A stretch of 64,000 bases of DNA from Nitrospira sp. ST-bin5 (lineage in GTDB: Bacteria; Nitrospirota; Nitrospiria; Nitrospirales; Nitrospiraceae): assembly GCA_002083555.1 (NCBI GenBank), contig MSXN01000003.1:160346-224345 (forward strand). The letters are read 5' to 3'. Positions within the stretch are counted from its first letter, which is position 1; each line of letters opens with the position of its first letter. The notes under the pieces are model-generated. The model had not been told where the DNA came from. It did not search any database and saw nothing but the letters and a program-made list of their open reading frames with translations. Below, piece by piece: positions 26,042 through 34,312 of the stretch. A program made the position numbers and the translations under genes.

Positions 26042-27432
26042 CGAGAGAACCTCGTTCCTGACACCTGTGAGACTAATTCTTCCACCCGACGATTCGTGGC
26101 GCTAAACGGATCCATGCAGAGAATCGTCTCCTCCCAATACCCGTTTAATTTGAGATAGGTCCAATCCACGGTATACGACCGGTTCTTGGCCCTGGCAAAT
26201 CTGATAAAGTCCCCGCGCACTTTGGCTCGCGTGGTTTGCGGCGGTGTCGACATGGCTCGCTGCACCGCCTCCTCCTCCACAACCCGCTCGATAAGCCCCT
26301 TGGACTCCATGAGATAATATAATCCCCGTGTTCGTTTCACATCATGGAATTGCAAATCCAGCAGATACACACGAGGATCGTCCCACCCGCAGCCCTTTTT
26401 ATCGACATACGACTGAATGAGATGCTTCTTGGTCACCCAGTCCACCTGATGGACCAATTGCATCGGGTCATCCTCCAACCGATCCAGTAACGTCGCCCAT
26501 TTGTGAAACACATCGTCGTGGGCCGGATCATGCTCATGCTGCGCCAGATACTGCTGCGCGCGATCGAGATAGACCCGCTGAATTTCGATGCCAGTCATCT
26601 GGCGCCCATCATCCAGCTTCACTTTCTTCTTCAAGGTCGGATCGCGTGAGATCTCCCGAATCGCTTTGACCGGATCTTCCAACTCCATCCCCTGCACGGC
26701 GTAGCCGTCTTCGATCATCGAAAGCACCAACGCAGCCGTGCCCACTTTCACATAGGTGACAAACTCCGACATATTGGAGTCCCCGACGATAATATGCAGC
26801 CGACGGTAGCGCTCCGCATCGGCATGCGGTTCATCGCGGGTATTGATGATGCTGCGCGACGAGGTTGTCGAGGAGGATGTTTTCTCGTGAATATGCTGGG
26901 CGCGCTGAGAAATGAAATACTGCGGCTTACCCGAAACCTTCAGCACTTTTCCTGCTCCGCTGTAGACTTGACGGGTGACGAAAAAGGGAATCAGCTGCTC
27001 CGTCACCTTCCAGAAATCCACGTCACGCCGCATCAGAAAATTTTCATGACATCCATAGGTATTCCCGAGTGAATCGGTGTTGTTCTTGAAGATGTAGATC
27101 TCGCCTGACAGGCCTTCTTCACGCAACCGTTCTTCTGCCGCTGGAAGACAGGCCTCCAGCAACCGCTCCCCGGCTTTATCGTGGATGACGAGATCGAGAA
27201 TATTGTCGCACTCGGGTGTGGAGTATTCGGGATGACAGCCGGTGTCCTGATAGAACCGGGCGCCGTTGACGAGGAATGCGTTGGAGGGCCAGCTATTGGG
27301 AATCAGACCTTCAAAGATGTAGCCGAGGACTTTCTCCATCGGCAAATAGATGCGCCCGTTCGGCGAGAAGATCAGGCCGTACTCGTTTTCCAGGCCGAAA
27401 ATCCGCTGCTTTATAGAACCGGGGGATAGCAT
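26038..27432 (-). CDS. pafA: Pup-protein ligase PafA
   Basis: PafA joins the C-terminal Glu of Pup to substrate lysines at the cost of ATP. The 464-residue sequence matches the glutamine-synthetase-like fold: IFGLENEYGL with the Mg-binding Glu15, FLVNGARFYQDTGCHPEYST with catalytic Asp63, IYIFKNNTDSLGNTYGCHEN, FFVTRQVYSGAGKVL, IINTRDEPHADAERYRRLHI and VDWTYLKLNGYWEETIL. It lacks the extra Dop loop, which separates it from the Dop paralogue at 29047-30546. No clear Shine-Dalgarno precedes ATG 27432. A possible internal promoter lies just upstream. Confidence 0.93.
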   Translation of the reverse strand: MLSPGSIKQRIFGLENEYGLIFSPNGRIYLPMEKVLGYIFEGLIPNSWPSNAFLVNGARFYQDTGCHPEYSTPECDNILDLVIHDKAGERLLEACLPAAEERLREEGLSGEIYIFKNNTDSLGNTYGCHENFLMRRDVDFWKVTEQLIPFFVTRQVYSGAGKVLKVSGKPQYFISQRAQHIHEKTSSSTTSSRSIINTRDEPHADAERYRRLHIIVGDSNMSEFVTYVKVGTAALVLSMIEDGYAVQGMELEDPVKAIREISRDPTLKKKVKLDDGRQMTGIEIQRVYLDRAQQYLAQHEHDPAHDDVFHKWATLLDRLEDDPMQLVHQVDWVTKKHLIQSYVDKKGCGWDDPRVYLLDLQFHDVKRTRGLYYLMESKGLIERVVEEEAVQRAMSTPPQTTRAKVRGDFIRFARAKNRSYTVDWTYLKLNGYWEETILCMDPFSATNRRVEELVSQVSGTRFSR

Positions 27433-27445
27433 GGAAGATTACAAC

Positions 27446-27474
27446 ACAATACACGGCCATAGAGCGAGCTTCAA
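27446..27474 (-). promoter_or_regulatory. Possible internal promoter before pafA
   Basis: In the 73-base gap between prcA and pafA, the minus strand shows TTGAAG (27474-27469), a 17-base spacer and TATTGT (27451-27446), each matching four of six consensus bases. The transcript would begin only about a dozen bases before the pafA ATG, which lacks a ribosome site. Independent pafA expression is possible, but this is a weak, sequence-only call. Confidence 0.35.
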
Positions 27475-27505
27475 CTTCCGCACCCGGCATGACCTCACAC
27501 CCGCA

Positions 27506-28192
27506 TCAGGCCGTCAGGAGTTGCTGAACTTCAACCGGCATGAGCCGCCTGAACTTGCGGCCGGTGCGCGCCCGTTCGAGCACGGCCACTTCCAATCCTT
27601 CAGAGTTGAGCTTCTGATTGGCCGTCTGTTCCAACGCAGACACGCAGAAACCCAGCGCGGCTTTGAGAGACGGGGGAGGACCGGTCACCTTGTCCTTCAT
27701 CGCCGCCAACACCGCCTCCGACCGGCCGCCGATGACGGCGACGGTCTTTTCATCGATGATGCTGCCGTCGAAGGAAATGCGATAAATTTCATTCGCATGG
27801 CTGCTCAACCCCACCTGGACGACGAGAATCTCCACTTCAAGCGGCTTCATTTCCTGGCTGAAGATGGTACCGAGACTTTGCGAATAGCCGTTGGCCAGCG
27901 AGCGAGCCGTGACATCTTCCCGGCTATACATGAATCCCTTGAGATCGGCATGGCGGATACCGGCCTTCCGGAGATTCTCAAACTCGCTGTACTTCCCGGC
28001 CCCGGCAAACGCGATACAGTCATAGACTTCGGAAATTTTATGGAGCGACGCACTGGGATTATCCGCGGTGAACAGCACCCCGTCCGCATATTCCATGGCG
28101 ATACTTGAACGGCCCTTAGCGATGCCTTTCTTGGCATACTCCGCCTTATCCTGCATCATCTGCTCGGGAGACACGTAGTAGGGCATTGGCAT
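27506..28192 (-). CDS. prcA: Proteasome subunit alpha
   Basis: PrcA forms the outer heptameric gate rings of the 20S particle. The 228-residue protein starts MPMPYYVSPEQMMQDKAEYA, the N-terminal helix that closes the gate. The Ntn-fold core follows: GRSSIAMEYADGVLFTADNP, KISEVYDCIAFAGAGKYSEF and RHADLKGFMYSREDV. It lacks the N-terminal nucleophile Thr, as expected for an alpha subunit. It begins 2 bases after the prcB stop, so the two subunits are coupled and probably made in equal amounts. Confidence 0.94.
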   Translation of the reverse strand: MPMPYYVSPEQMMQDKAEYAKKGIAKGRSSIAMEYADGVLFTADNPSASLHKISEVYDCIAFAGAGKYSEFENLRKAGIRHADLKGFMYSREDVTARSLANGYSQSLGTIFSQEMKPLEVEILVVQVGLSSHANEIYRISFDGSIIDEKTVAVIGGRSEAVLAAMKDKVTGPPPSLKAALGFCVSALEQTANQKLNSEGLEVAVLERARTGRKFRRLMPVEVQQLLTA

Positions 28193-28194
28193 CG

Positions 28195-29019
28195 TTACGT
28201 CTCCTTCGAGCGACGGGCGGCCATCAACACGTCATAGACTGCGCGAATCTTGTCGTTCGGTACATCCGTGATCCCCTGCGCGGTCACGAACTTGGCGGTC
28301 GGATAAATCCCCCGCACCAGATCGGGGCCACCGGTTCCCACATCATCGTCGGCGGCATTGTAGAGCGACATCAGCGCGAGCTTGAGGGCCTCTGCTTCCG
28401 GAAGTTGGCGCTGAAAATGTTCGCGCATGGTGTTCCGCGCGTCTTTTCCGCCCGACCCGATCGCATGATAATCCGACTCTTCATACCGTCCGCCGGTGAT
28501 GTCGTACTTGAAGATACGCCCTTCGCTTCGCTTGAGATCATACCCCACATAGAGCGGCATCACGACGAGTCCTTGAAACACCATGGGCAAATTCGCCTTC
28601 ACCATCTGGCCGAGCTTATTGGCCTTCCCTTCGCATGACAGCGACATCCCCTCCAACTTTTCGTAATGCTCTAGCTCGGTCTGAAACAGTTTCGCCATTT
28701 CAATGCAGGGCCCGGCCGCACCGGCAATCGCCATGGCCGAATGTTCATCGATCTTGAATACTTTCTCGATCCGACGGTCGGCGATTTGAAATCCCTCCGT
28801 CGCCCGGCGATCACCGGCAATCACCACGCCCTGCTGAAACTTAATGGCCAGCACCGTCGTGGCCTGCGGAACCGTCAACACGCCTCCCCCTCGTGCTGAC
28901 TCCTGGGGACCGGGGAACACACCGCCGCTGTTTCCCCCCAGCGTCAGTCCGGGATATTGCTTGGAGATAAAATCGAAGAAGCTCGATTCATCGTGATTCG
29001 GCAAAAAAGGAAGATTCAT
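28195..29019 (-). CDS. prcB: Proteasome subunit beta
   Basis: PrcB carries the peptidase sites of the 20S core. The 274-residue precursor has a 53-residue propeptide that is removed to expose Thr54 (PQA|TTVLAIKF). Active-site partners fall where expected: Asp70 (position 17) in IAGDRRATEG and Lys86 (position 33) in RRIEKVFKID. Also present are AIAGAAGPCIEMAKLFQTEL, HAIGSGGKDARNTM and DDDVGTGGPDLVRGIYPTA, which match actinobacterial PrcB closely. The residue before the cut is Ala rather than the usual Gly. It lies 27 bases after dop, exactly where Pup is encoded in actinobacteria, but no Pup gene is there. Confidence 0.95.
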   Translation of the reverse strand: MNLPFLPNHDESSFFDFISKQYPGLTLGGNSGGVFPGPQESARGGGVLTVPQATTVLAIKFQQGVVIAGDRRATEGFQIADRRIEKVFKIDEHSAMAIAGAAGPCIEMAKLFQTELEHYEKLEGMSLSCEGKANKLGQMVKANLPMVFQGLVVMPLYVGYDLKRSEGRIFKYDITGGRYEESDYHAIGSGGKDARNTMREHFQRQLPEAEALKLALMSLYNAADDDVGTGGPDLVRGIYPTAKFVTAQGITDVPNDKIRAVYDVLMAARRSKET

Positions 29020-29046
29020 GATTGACGCGTAACGCGGCTCCCTGGG

Positions 29047-30546
29047 TTAGGCTTTTAACTTTACTACAAGGGCTTCGGCCGTCGCACAACTCTCCAGCAG
29101 CGCACCGGTCATGGCTTCCGTACCTCGGCATGGGTCCATCAGCGGAATCCGGGTAATGGTCGGATTCCCGAAATCGAACAGCACCGAGGTCCAGCTGACT
29201 CCATAGAGTGAGGCTGCGAACTTGGCCGCGCAGCGCCCGCGGAAATAGGCACGCGTCCCCGAAGGCGGCATGGTTTCCGCACGTACAATCTCAGCTTCAC
29301 TGACAAGACGCTTGATCAGGTTCCCTCGCTCGAGCGTATAGTAGAGTCCTTTGTCCGGTCGCACATCATGATACTGAAGATCCATGAGCTTGGCGCGTGG
29401 GTCCGTCCATCCGCACCCTTTCCGATCCAAATACGACTCGATCATGTGACGCTTGGCCACCCAATCCAACTCATCCACCAGCAGACGCGGATCCTTCTCC
29501 AAGCAATCCAGGACATGCTCCCATCGTCGCAAGACGTCCTGCATGATCTCAGTGGTCGGATGGCCCGCGTAATAGGTCTTCGCGGCACTCCAATAGGCTC
29601 GTTGAATCGCCAAAGCCGTCGTCGGCCGCCCGCTCGAGAGTTTCAAAGACTGCTTCATATCCAGATCGCGCGACACCTGCTTGATCGCTCGAACCGGTTC
29701 ATCCAGCTCAATGCGAGGCAGCTCCGCTCCCGCTTCCAGCAATTCCAGCACCATGCTCAACGTTCCCACCTTCAGATAGGTGGAGAGCTCAGCCATGTTG
29801 GCATCGCCCACGATGACATGCAGACGCCGATACTTGCTGTACTCAGCATGCGGTTCATCCCTCGTATTGACGATGGGCCGCTTGACCATCGTATTAAGAT
29901 CGGCCAGGCATTCGAAAAAGTCGGCACGCTGGGAGATTTGATACTCGGCGGGACTCGTCTGATTCTCGGCGCCGACCTTTCCGGCTCCGGCCACAATCAA
30001 TCGAGTGACAAAGAACGGCGCCATGACACGAAGAATCTGATCGAACGGAACAGTCCGGGAGACCATATAGTTCTCGTGATACCCGTAGCTGTTCCCTTTT
30101 CCGTCGGAATTATTCTTATAGACGACGCATTGTTCGCTTCCGCGCGCACGGGTCAATTCAGTAAGGCTCTTGGCAAGGATTCGTTCCCCGATGCGTTCGA
30201 AGGCCACCACTTCCCTGGGATTCGAGCATTCGGGAATGGAATATTCAGGGTGCGCCCCGTCGACATAGAGCCGACCGCCATTGGCCAGCACCTTATTCAG
30301 CTGGCGATTATATTCAGGGTTGGGGCGTTCCCGTTCCCCCTCCACTTCAAATCCACGCGCATCTAAAAGAGGATTTTCGTTTTCATAGTCCCAGATGGCG
30401 TTGGGAGCCGGCAACCCGGGATAGTGGCCGATGACAGCAATCGAGCCGGCCACAGGATCCGATAGTGCCGCATCCTTGGCTGCAATACCGAACTCGGTTT
30501 CGGTGCCGATCACGCGGGAGAAATTCGTCGACGGCTGGTCTTGCAT
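29047..30546 (-). CDS. dop: Pup deamidase/depupylase Dop
   Basis: Dop converts the C-terminal Gln of Pup to Glu and can also remove Pup from substrates. The 499-residue protein shares the PafA fold (VIGTETEFGIAAKD with Glu16, NGGRLYVDGAHPEYSIPECS with Asp96, VYKNNSDGKGNSYGYHEN, IVNTRDEPHAEYSKYRRLHV). It also has the extra Dop-loop segment after IWDYENENPLLDARGFEVEG (about residues 51-90), the key mark against PafA. The C-terminal half contains the Dop-type SWTSVLFDFG and RIPLMDPCRGTEAM. It is located between ARC and prcB with short gaps. Confidence 0.94.
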   Translation of the reverse strand: MQDQPSTNFSRVIGTETEFGIAAKDAALSDPVAGSIAVIGHYPGLPAPNAIWDYENENPLLDARGFEVEGERERPNPEYNRQLNKVLANGGRLYVDGAHPEYSIPECSNPREVVAFERIGERILAKSLTELTRARGSEQCVVYKNNSDGKGNSYGYHENYMVSRTVPFDQILRVMAPFFVTRLIVAGAGKVGAENQTSPAEYQISQRADFFECLADLNTMVKRPIVNTRDEPHAEYSKYRRLHVIVGDANMAELSTYLKVGTLSMVLELLEAGAELPRIELDEPVRAIKQVSRDLDMKQSLKLSSGRPTTALAIQRAYWSAAKTYYAGHPTTEIMQDVLRRWEHVLDCLEKDPRLLVDELDWVAKRHMIESYLDRKGCGWTDPRAKLMDLQYHDVRPDKGLYYTLERGNLIKRLVSEAEIVRAETMPPSGTRAYFRGRCAAKFAASLYGVSWTSVLFDFGNPTITRIPLMDPCRGTEAMTGALLESCATAEALVVKLKA

Positions 30547-30560
30547 AGAGTGTGAATCGA

Positions 30561-32330
30561 CTAGAGATAATGGCCCGTGGTCACGGTTTCGATCTGACGG
30601 GACTCCGCCGGCCCGCCGCTGATCGTGCGCAGATGGACGATCTTTTCGCCCTTCTTGCCCGCCACCTTCGCCCAGTCGTCCGGGTTGGTGGTATTCGGCA
30701 GATCCTCATGCTCCTTGAACTCCTCACGAATGGCCCGGATCAGATCCTCGGAACGAAGCCCGACACCTTCCTTCGCAATGGCCCGCTTGACCGCGTATTT
30801 CTTGGCGCGGGAAACAATGCCCTCGATCAACGCACCGCTGGCGAAATCCTTGAAATAGAGGACTTCCTTCTCGCCATTGGCGTACGTGACTTCGATGAAC
30901 TTATTTTCCTCGGAGGCCGCATACATCGCGTCCACGGTGAGCGTGGTCAGTTTCTCAACCAACGCTTTCCGATCGCCGCCATGTTGCGCCAACTCCTCGG
31001 GCGCAAAAGGCAATTCGGTGGAGACATACTTTGAAAAGATATCCCGGGCCGCCGTGGAATCCGGACGGCCCACTTTGACTTTGACATCCAGCCGCCCCGC
31101 GCGCAGCACCGCCGGATCGATGAGGTCCTGTCGATTGCTGGCCCCGATCACGATGACGTTCCGCAACCGTTCCATCCCGTCAATCTCTGAGAGAAACTGC
31201 GGCACAATGGTCGACTCGATGTCGGACGAAATCCCCGTGCCACGCGTCCTGAACAGGGCGTCCATTTCATCGAAGAACACAATAACCGGATTGCCCTCAG
31301 CCGCTTGCTCCTTCGCCTTCTTGAAGACTTCACGCACCTGTCGTTCCGACTCGCCGACATATTTATTGAGCAGTTCAGGACCCTTCACATGCAGGAAGTA
31401 GCTCCGGATTTGCTTTCCCGTAAGATGACCCAATTTTTTCGCGATCGAATTGGCGACCGCCTTGGCAATCAAGGTCTTTCCGCAACCGGGAGGGCCATAG
31501 AGCAATACGCCTTTAGGCGCGCTCAGCTTAAACTCCGCAAACAGTTCAGCATGGAGAAACGGTAACTCCACAGCATCGCGGACATGCTCCAATTCTTTCT
31601 GAAGCCCACCGATATGCTCGTAGTCGACATCCGGCACTTCTTCGAGCACCAGATCTTCGGCTTCAGACTTCGGCAGTTTTTCGATGACATACCCGGAACG
31701 AGGGTCGTACAGCAGATGATCACCAACGCTGAGCCGCTCAGCCAATAGTGGATCAGCAAGCTCTGCAACTTTCTCCTCGTCAAAATGCAGTGTGACGAGG
31801 GCGCGGCCGCCCTCCAAGACGTCTTTCAACCGCACGACCTCGCCTTGCACATCGAAGTCCTTCGCCTCAATGACATTCAGCGCTTCGTTCAACACCACTT
31901 CCTGCCCGCGGCGCAGCTCCTTGCCATTGATCGCGGGAAGCAGGCTGACCTTCATCTTACGGCCGGACACAAACACGTTCGCCGTGCCGTCGGCATTCAT
32001 GGATGAATAGATGGCATAGGAGGAAGGCGGCGCCGTCAGCTTTTCGATCTCTGCGCGGAGCGCTTCGATCTGAGCCTTGGCTTCCTGCAACGTGGCCACA
32101 AGCTTATCGTTCTGCTTGGTGGCGTGGTCGAGTTGGTAACGGGATTGATACAGCCGACGGATTTCTTCTTCCATCGACTGAATTTGAACACGAAGTTTTT
32201 CGACTTCGCGGGCATGGTCGTCGTTTTTTGAAATCACGTCCGCTTTCCCCTCTGACAACCGCTTCGTGATTTGCTTCACGGAATCTCGGAGGGACCGGAT
32301 TCGGCTTGAGCCGCTCTTTTTGTCTGCCAT
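30561..32330 (-). CDS. arc: Proteasome-associated AAA+ ATPase (ARC/Mpa)
   Basis: ARC/Mpa unfolds pupylated proteins and threads them into the 20S core. The 589-residue protein has an N-terminal coiled coil (about residues 40-98) that in Mpa binds Pup, two OB-fold segments (about 100-240), and one AAA+ module with Walker A GPPGCGKTLIAKAV, Walker B VIVFFDEMDALF and arginine fingers in LRAGRLDVKV. It ends in GHYL, close to the GQYL tail of Mpa that docks on the alpha ring. It is the first gene of the proteasome operon, 55 bases from the predicted start of transcription. Confidence 0.95.
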   Translation of the reverse strand: MADKKSGSSRIRSLRDSVKQITKRLSEGKADVISKNDDHAREVEKLRVQIQSMEEEIRRLYQSRYQLDHATKQNDKLVATLQEAKAQIEALRAEIEKLTAPPSSYAIYSSMNADGTANVFVSGRKMKVSLLPAINGKELRRGQEVVLNEALNVIEAKDFDVQGEVVRLKDVLEGGRALVTLHFDEEKVAELADPLLAERLSVGDHLLYDPRSGYVIEKLPKSEAEDLVLEEVPDVDYEHIGGLQKELEHVRDAVELPFLHAELFAEFKLSAPKGVLLYGPPGCGKTLIAKAVANSIAKKLGHLTGKQIRSYFLHVKGPELLNKYVGESERQVREVFKKAKEQAAEGNPVIVFFDEMDALFRTRGTGISSDIESTIVPQFLSEIDGMERLRNVIVIGASNRQDLIDPAVLRAGRLDVKVKVGRPDSTAARDIFSKYVSTELPFAPEELAQHGGDRKALVEKLTTLTVDAMYAASEENKFIEVTYANGEKEVLYFKDFASGALIEGIVSRAKKYAVKRAIAKEGVGLRSEDLIRAIREEFKEHEDLPNTTNPDDWAKVAGKKGEKIVHLRTISGGPAESRQIETVTTGHYL

Positions 32331-32391
32331 GTGCCTACTCGCCGTAACGCTAGGACACTGAGCGAGATCGAATCTTCAAGCCTGTGGGCGG

Positions 32392-32420
32392 ATTCTAACA
32401 CCCGACCTAGGGGTGGTCAA
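32392..32420 (-). promoter_or_regulatory. Promoter of the ARC-dop-prcB-prcA-pafA operon
   Basis: On the minus strand, TTGACC (32420-32415) and TAGAAT (32397-32392) are spaced by 17 bases, five of six matches at each box. The site lies in the 100 bases between the thiE stop and the ARC start. It gives the proteasome genes transcription separate from the thiamine genes upstream. No operator-like repeat is obvious nearby. Confidence 0.72.
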
Positions 32421-32430
32421 CTACACGAAC

Positions 32431-33096
32431 TCAACGTGCATGCGAGTCATCGCGCGAATGAGAGGGCCACGCCACACGAACCGATGCCAGCATGTCGACG
32501 GTTGCCTTCCCGACATGCTCACGGCCGAGAATCCCGCCGATCATCGCCACACCGAACGCCCCCGCGTCCCGCACTGACGCGATTCGCTCGCGGGTGATGC
32601 CACCGATGGCAAATACCGGCACGGATGTATGGCGGCAGGCGGCAGCCAGCACGGCCAGTCCTAAGGGCGCGCCAAATTCCCGCTTCGACGGAGTCTCAAA
32701 GATCGGACCGAGGATCACGTAGTCGGCCCCGTCATCGCCGGCCTGTTGCACTTCGGTGACGGAATGCGCCGACCGGCCGATGAGCCGCTGTGCGCCCAGG
32801 ACTCGGCGTGCCGCCCGGACCGGAAGACTGCTGGCGCGAAGATGGACGCCGTCGAGATCCAATGCCACCGCCAGATCAACACGATCATTGATGATCAGCG
32901 GAACAGCGCGGTCCCGAGTCAGCGCACGAATCTGCTGCGCCAATGACAAGAGTTCCAGGGTGGAAAGATCTCGCTCGCGCAACTGGATTGCCGGCACTCC
33001 GGCATCCACCGATTCCTGGAGGGCGCTCGCAAGGGAGCGCCCTCGAACCAGCGAACGATCTGTGACGAGAAGGAGATGAAAATCAACAGGCGGCAT
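32431..33096 (-). CDS. thiE: Thiamine-phosphate synthase
   Basis: ThiE couples the thiazole and pyrimidine halves of thiamine. The 221-residue TIM-barrel protein begins PPVDFHLLLVTDRSLVRGR and shows the family motifs VPAIQLRERDLSTLELL, PLIINDRVDLAVALDLDG, VHLRASSLPV, GRSAHSVTEVQQA, YVILGPIFETPSK and PVFAIGGITRERIASVRDAG. ATG 33096 fits the family N-terminus better than the TTG at 33123, though neither has a good ribosome site. It lies 96 bases downstream of thiG. The thiamine product is phosphorylated by ThiL, encoded at 20.6 kb. Confidence 0.93.
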   Translation of the reverse strand: MPPVDFHLLLVTDRSLVRGRSLASALQESVDAGVPAIQLRERDLSTLELLSLAQQIRALTRDRAVPLIINDRVDLAVALDLDGVHLRASSLPVRAARRVLGAQRLIGRSAHSVTEVQQAGDDGADYVILGPIFETPSKREFGAPLGLAVLAAACRHTSVPVFAIGGITRERIASVRDAGAFGVAMIGGILGREHVGKATVDMLASVRVAWPSHSRDDSHAR

Positions 33097-33192
33097 GGGA
33101 CAAACGAGGGAATACCTGAACAATCAAACCCGTATGACTCAGGTGGACAACGACACAAGACACCTTCCGACGATGCGGCAAGGCAGGCTCAA

Positions 33193-33969
33193 TCAGAGCA
33201 TCCCCTCGATTGGGCTACTCGCCGTCGCATACAATTTTCTCGGAATACGTCCGGCCTTGTAAGCCAACCGGCCCGCATAGACCGCATATTTCATGGCTTC
33301 CGCCATGGCGATGGGATGCTGGGCCCCTGCGATCGCCGTGTTCATCAGCACCGCATCGGCGCCGTACTCCATAGCCAGCGCGGCATCGGAGGCCGTCCCC
33401 ACTCCGGCATCGACAATGATCGGAACCTTCACCGTCTCCATGATGATCTTGAGGTTGTACGGATTGCGGATCCCCAGACCGGACCCGATGGGCGCCGCCA
33501 GAGGCATCACCGCCGGGCACCCGATATCGACCAGCTTCTTTGCGACAATGGGATCATCATTCGTATACGGCAATACGATGAACCCTTCCTTGATCAGAAT
33601 CTTGGCGGCTTCAATGAGCCCTGCGGTATCCGGGAACAGGGTTCTTTCATCCCCGAGGACTTCCAGCTTCACAAGGTCTGATATGCCGGCAGCTCGCGCG
33701 AGCCGTGCATACCGCACTGCGTCCTCGACCGTGTAACAGCCTGCTGTGTTCGGAAGAATCGTATACTTCTTCGGATCGATGTAGTCGAGGAGATTCTCTT
33801 TCGACCGATCAGTGATATTCACGCGCCGTACCGCCACCGTCACCACATCGGCGCCGGAGGCCTCGATCGCCTTTTTCGTTTCGGCAAAATCTTTATATTT
33901 CCCCGTCCCCACCCAGAGCCGTGAGCGGAACTCATGCCCGCCGATCGTCAATCTATCGTTCGCGTCCAT
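33193..33969 (-). CDS. thiG: Thiazole synthase
   Basis: ThiG builds the thiazole phosphate ring from deoxyxylulose phosphate, dehydroglycine and sulfur carried on ThiS. The product is 258 residues from ATG 33969, which has AGGAGA upstream and overlaps the thiS end by 17 bases. Motifs are LTIGGHEFRSRLWVGTGKY, ADVVTVAVRRVNI, LPNTAGCYTVEDAVR, LVKLEVLGDERTLFPD (with the Schiff-base Lys), PLAAPIGSGLGIRNPY and VDAGVGTASDAALAMEYGAD. It forms the operon thiS-thiG-thiE. Confidence 0.95.
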   Translation of the reverse strand: MDANDRLTIGGHEFRSRLWVGTGKYKDFAETKKAIEASGADVVTVAVRRVNITDRSKENLLDYIDPKKYTILPNTAGCYTVEDAVRYARLARAAGISDLVKLEVLGDERTLFPDTAGLIEAAKILIKEGFIVLPYTNDDPIVAKKLVDIGCPAVMPLAAPIGSGLGIRNPYNLKIIMETVKVPIIVDAGVGTASDAALAMEYGADAVLMNTAIAGAQHPIAMAEAMKYAVYAGRLAYKAGRIPRKLYATASSPIEGML

Positions 33970-34201
33970 CCGATTCTCCTTTAGCCTCACATCCGCCGCC
34001 GATAAACCCGAGGATCTCGACACGGTCCCCCTCGTGAAGCCCTCGCTGCCCGAAGTCCTTCCGGTCGAGAATTTCAAGATTCAACTCTACGGCCACGCGC
34101 TCCGTTGCAATCGCCAGATCCTTCAGCAAATCGGCAACCGTCCCGCCATCACGCCAGGCTCGCGGCTCGCCATTCACCTGGATTTGAATCTCGTCCGCCA
34201 T
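33953..34201 (-). CDS. thiS: Sulfur carrier protein ThiS with a C-terminal tail beyond Gly-Gly
   Basis: ThiS is a ubiquitin-fold carrier whose C-terminal Gly is adenylated and thiocarboxylated to give sulfur to ThiG. The 82-residue frame from ATG 34201 shows IQIQVNGEPRAW, TVADLLKDLAI, VAVELNLEILDRKDF and GDRVEILGFIGGG. Normal ThiS ends at the last Gly. Here the frame runs on 12 residues (CEAKGESDGRER) before the stop, and the extension overlaps thiG. Either the tail is trimmed by a protease, or the sequence has an indel, or the protein is not a standard carrier. ThiF is not in the window. Confidence 0.85.
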   Translation of the reverse strand: MADEIQIQVNGEPRAWRDGGTVADLLKDLAIATERVAVELNLEILDRKDFGQRGLHEGDRVEILGFIGGGCEAKGESDGRER

Positions 34202-34208
34202 GGCGATC

Positions 34209-34238
34209 ATCCTATGGGAGCGCAATTCTGGTTGTCAA
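34209..34238 (-). promoter_or_regulatory. Possible promoter of thiS-thiG-thiE
   Basis: On the minus strand a perfect TTGACA (34238-34233) is followed after 18 bases by TAGGAT (34214-34209). Transcription would begin very near the thiS ATG at 34201, so the message would have almost no leader. AGGAT would also be the ribosome site, so the elements compete. No thiamine (THI-box) riboswitch is seen. Weak call. Confidence 0.35.
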
Positions 34239-34312
34239 TTAGCCCTCCCTCTTGTCTCCGGAGGGGCATCCCACGCACAATGCGGGTCCGTCGAGAGCCG
34301 GAGTGATCTGAC

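Noticed and set aside
27433..27505. Gap between prcA and pafA considered for a Pup gene
   Set aside because: Only 73 bases; the one frame that starts there runs into pafA and ends without a Pup-like C-terminus.
32331..32597. 88-codon plus-strand frame beside the proteasome promoter, considered as a Pup candidate
   Set aside because: It has no C-terminal Gly-Glu/Gly-Gln, is Arg-rich and overlaps thiE on the other strand.
34202..34312. Thiamine riboswitch upstream of thiS
   Set aside because: The spacer is about 110 bases and lacks the conserved THI-box sequences.
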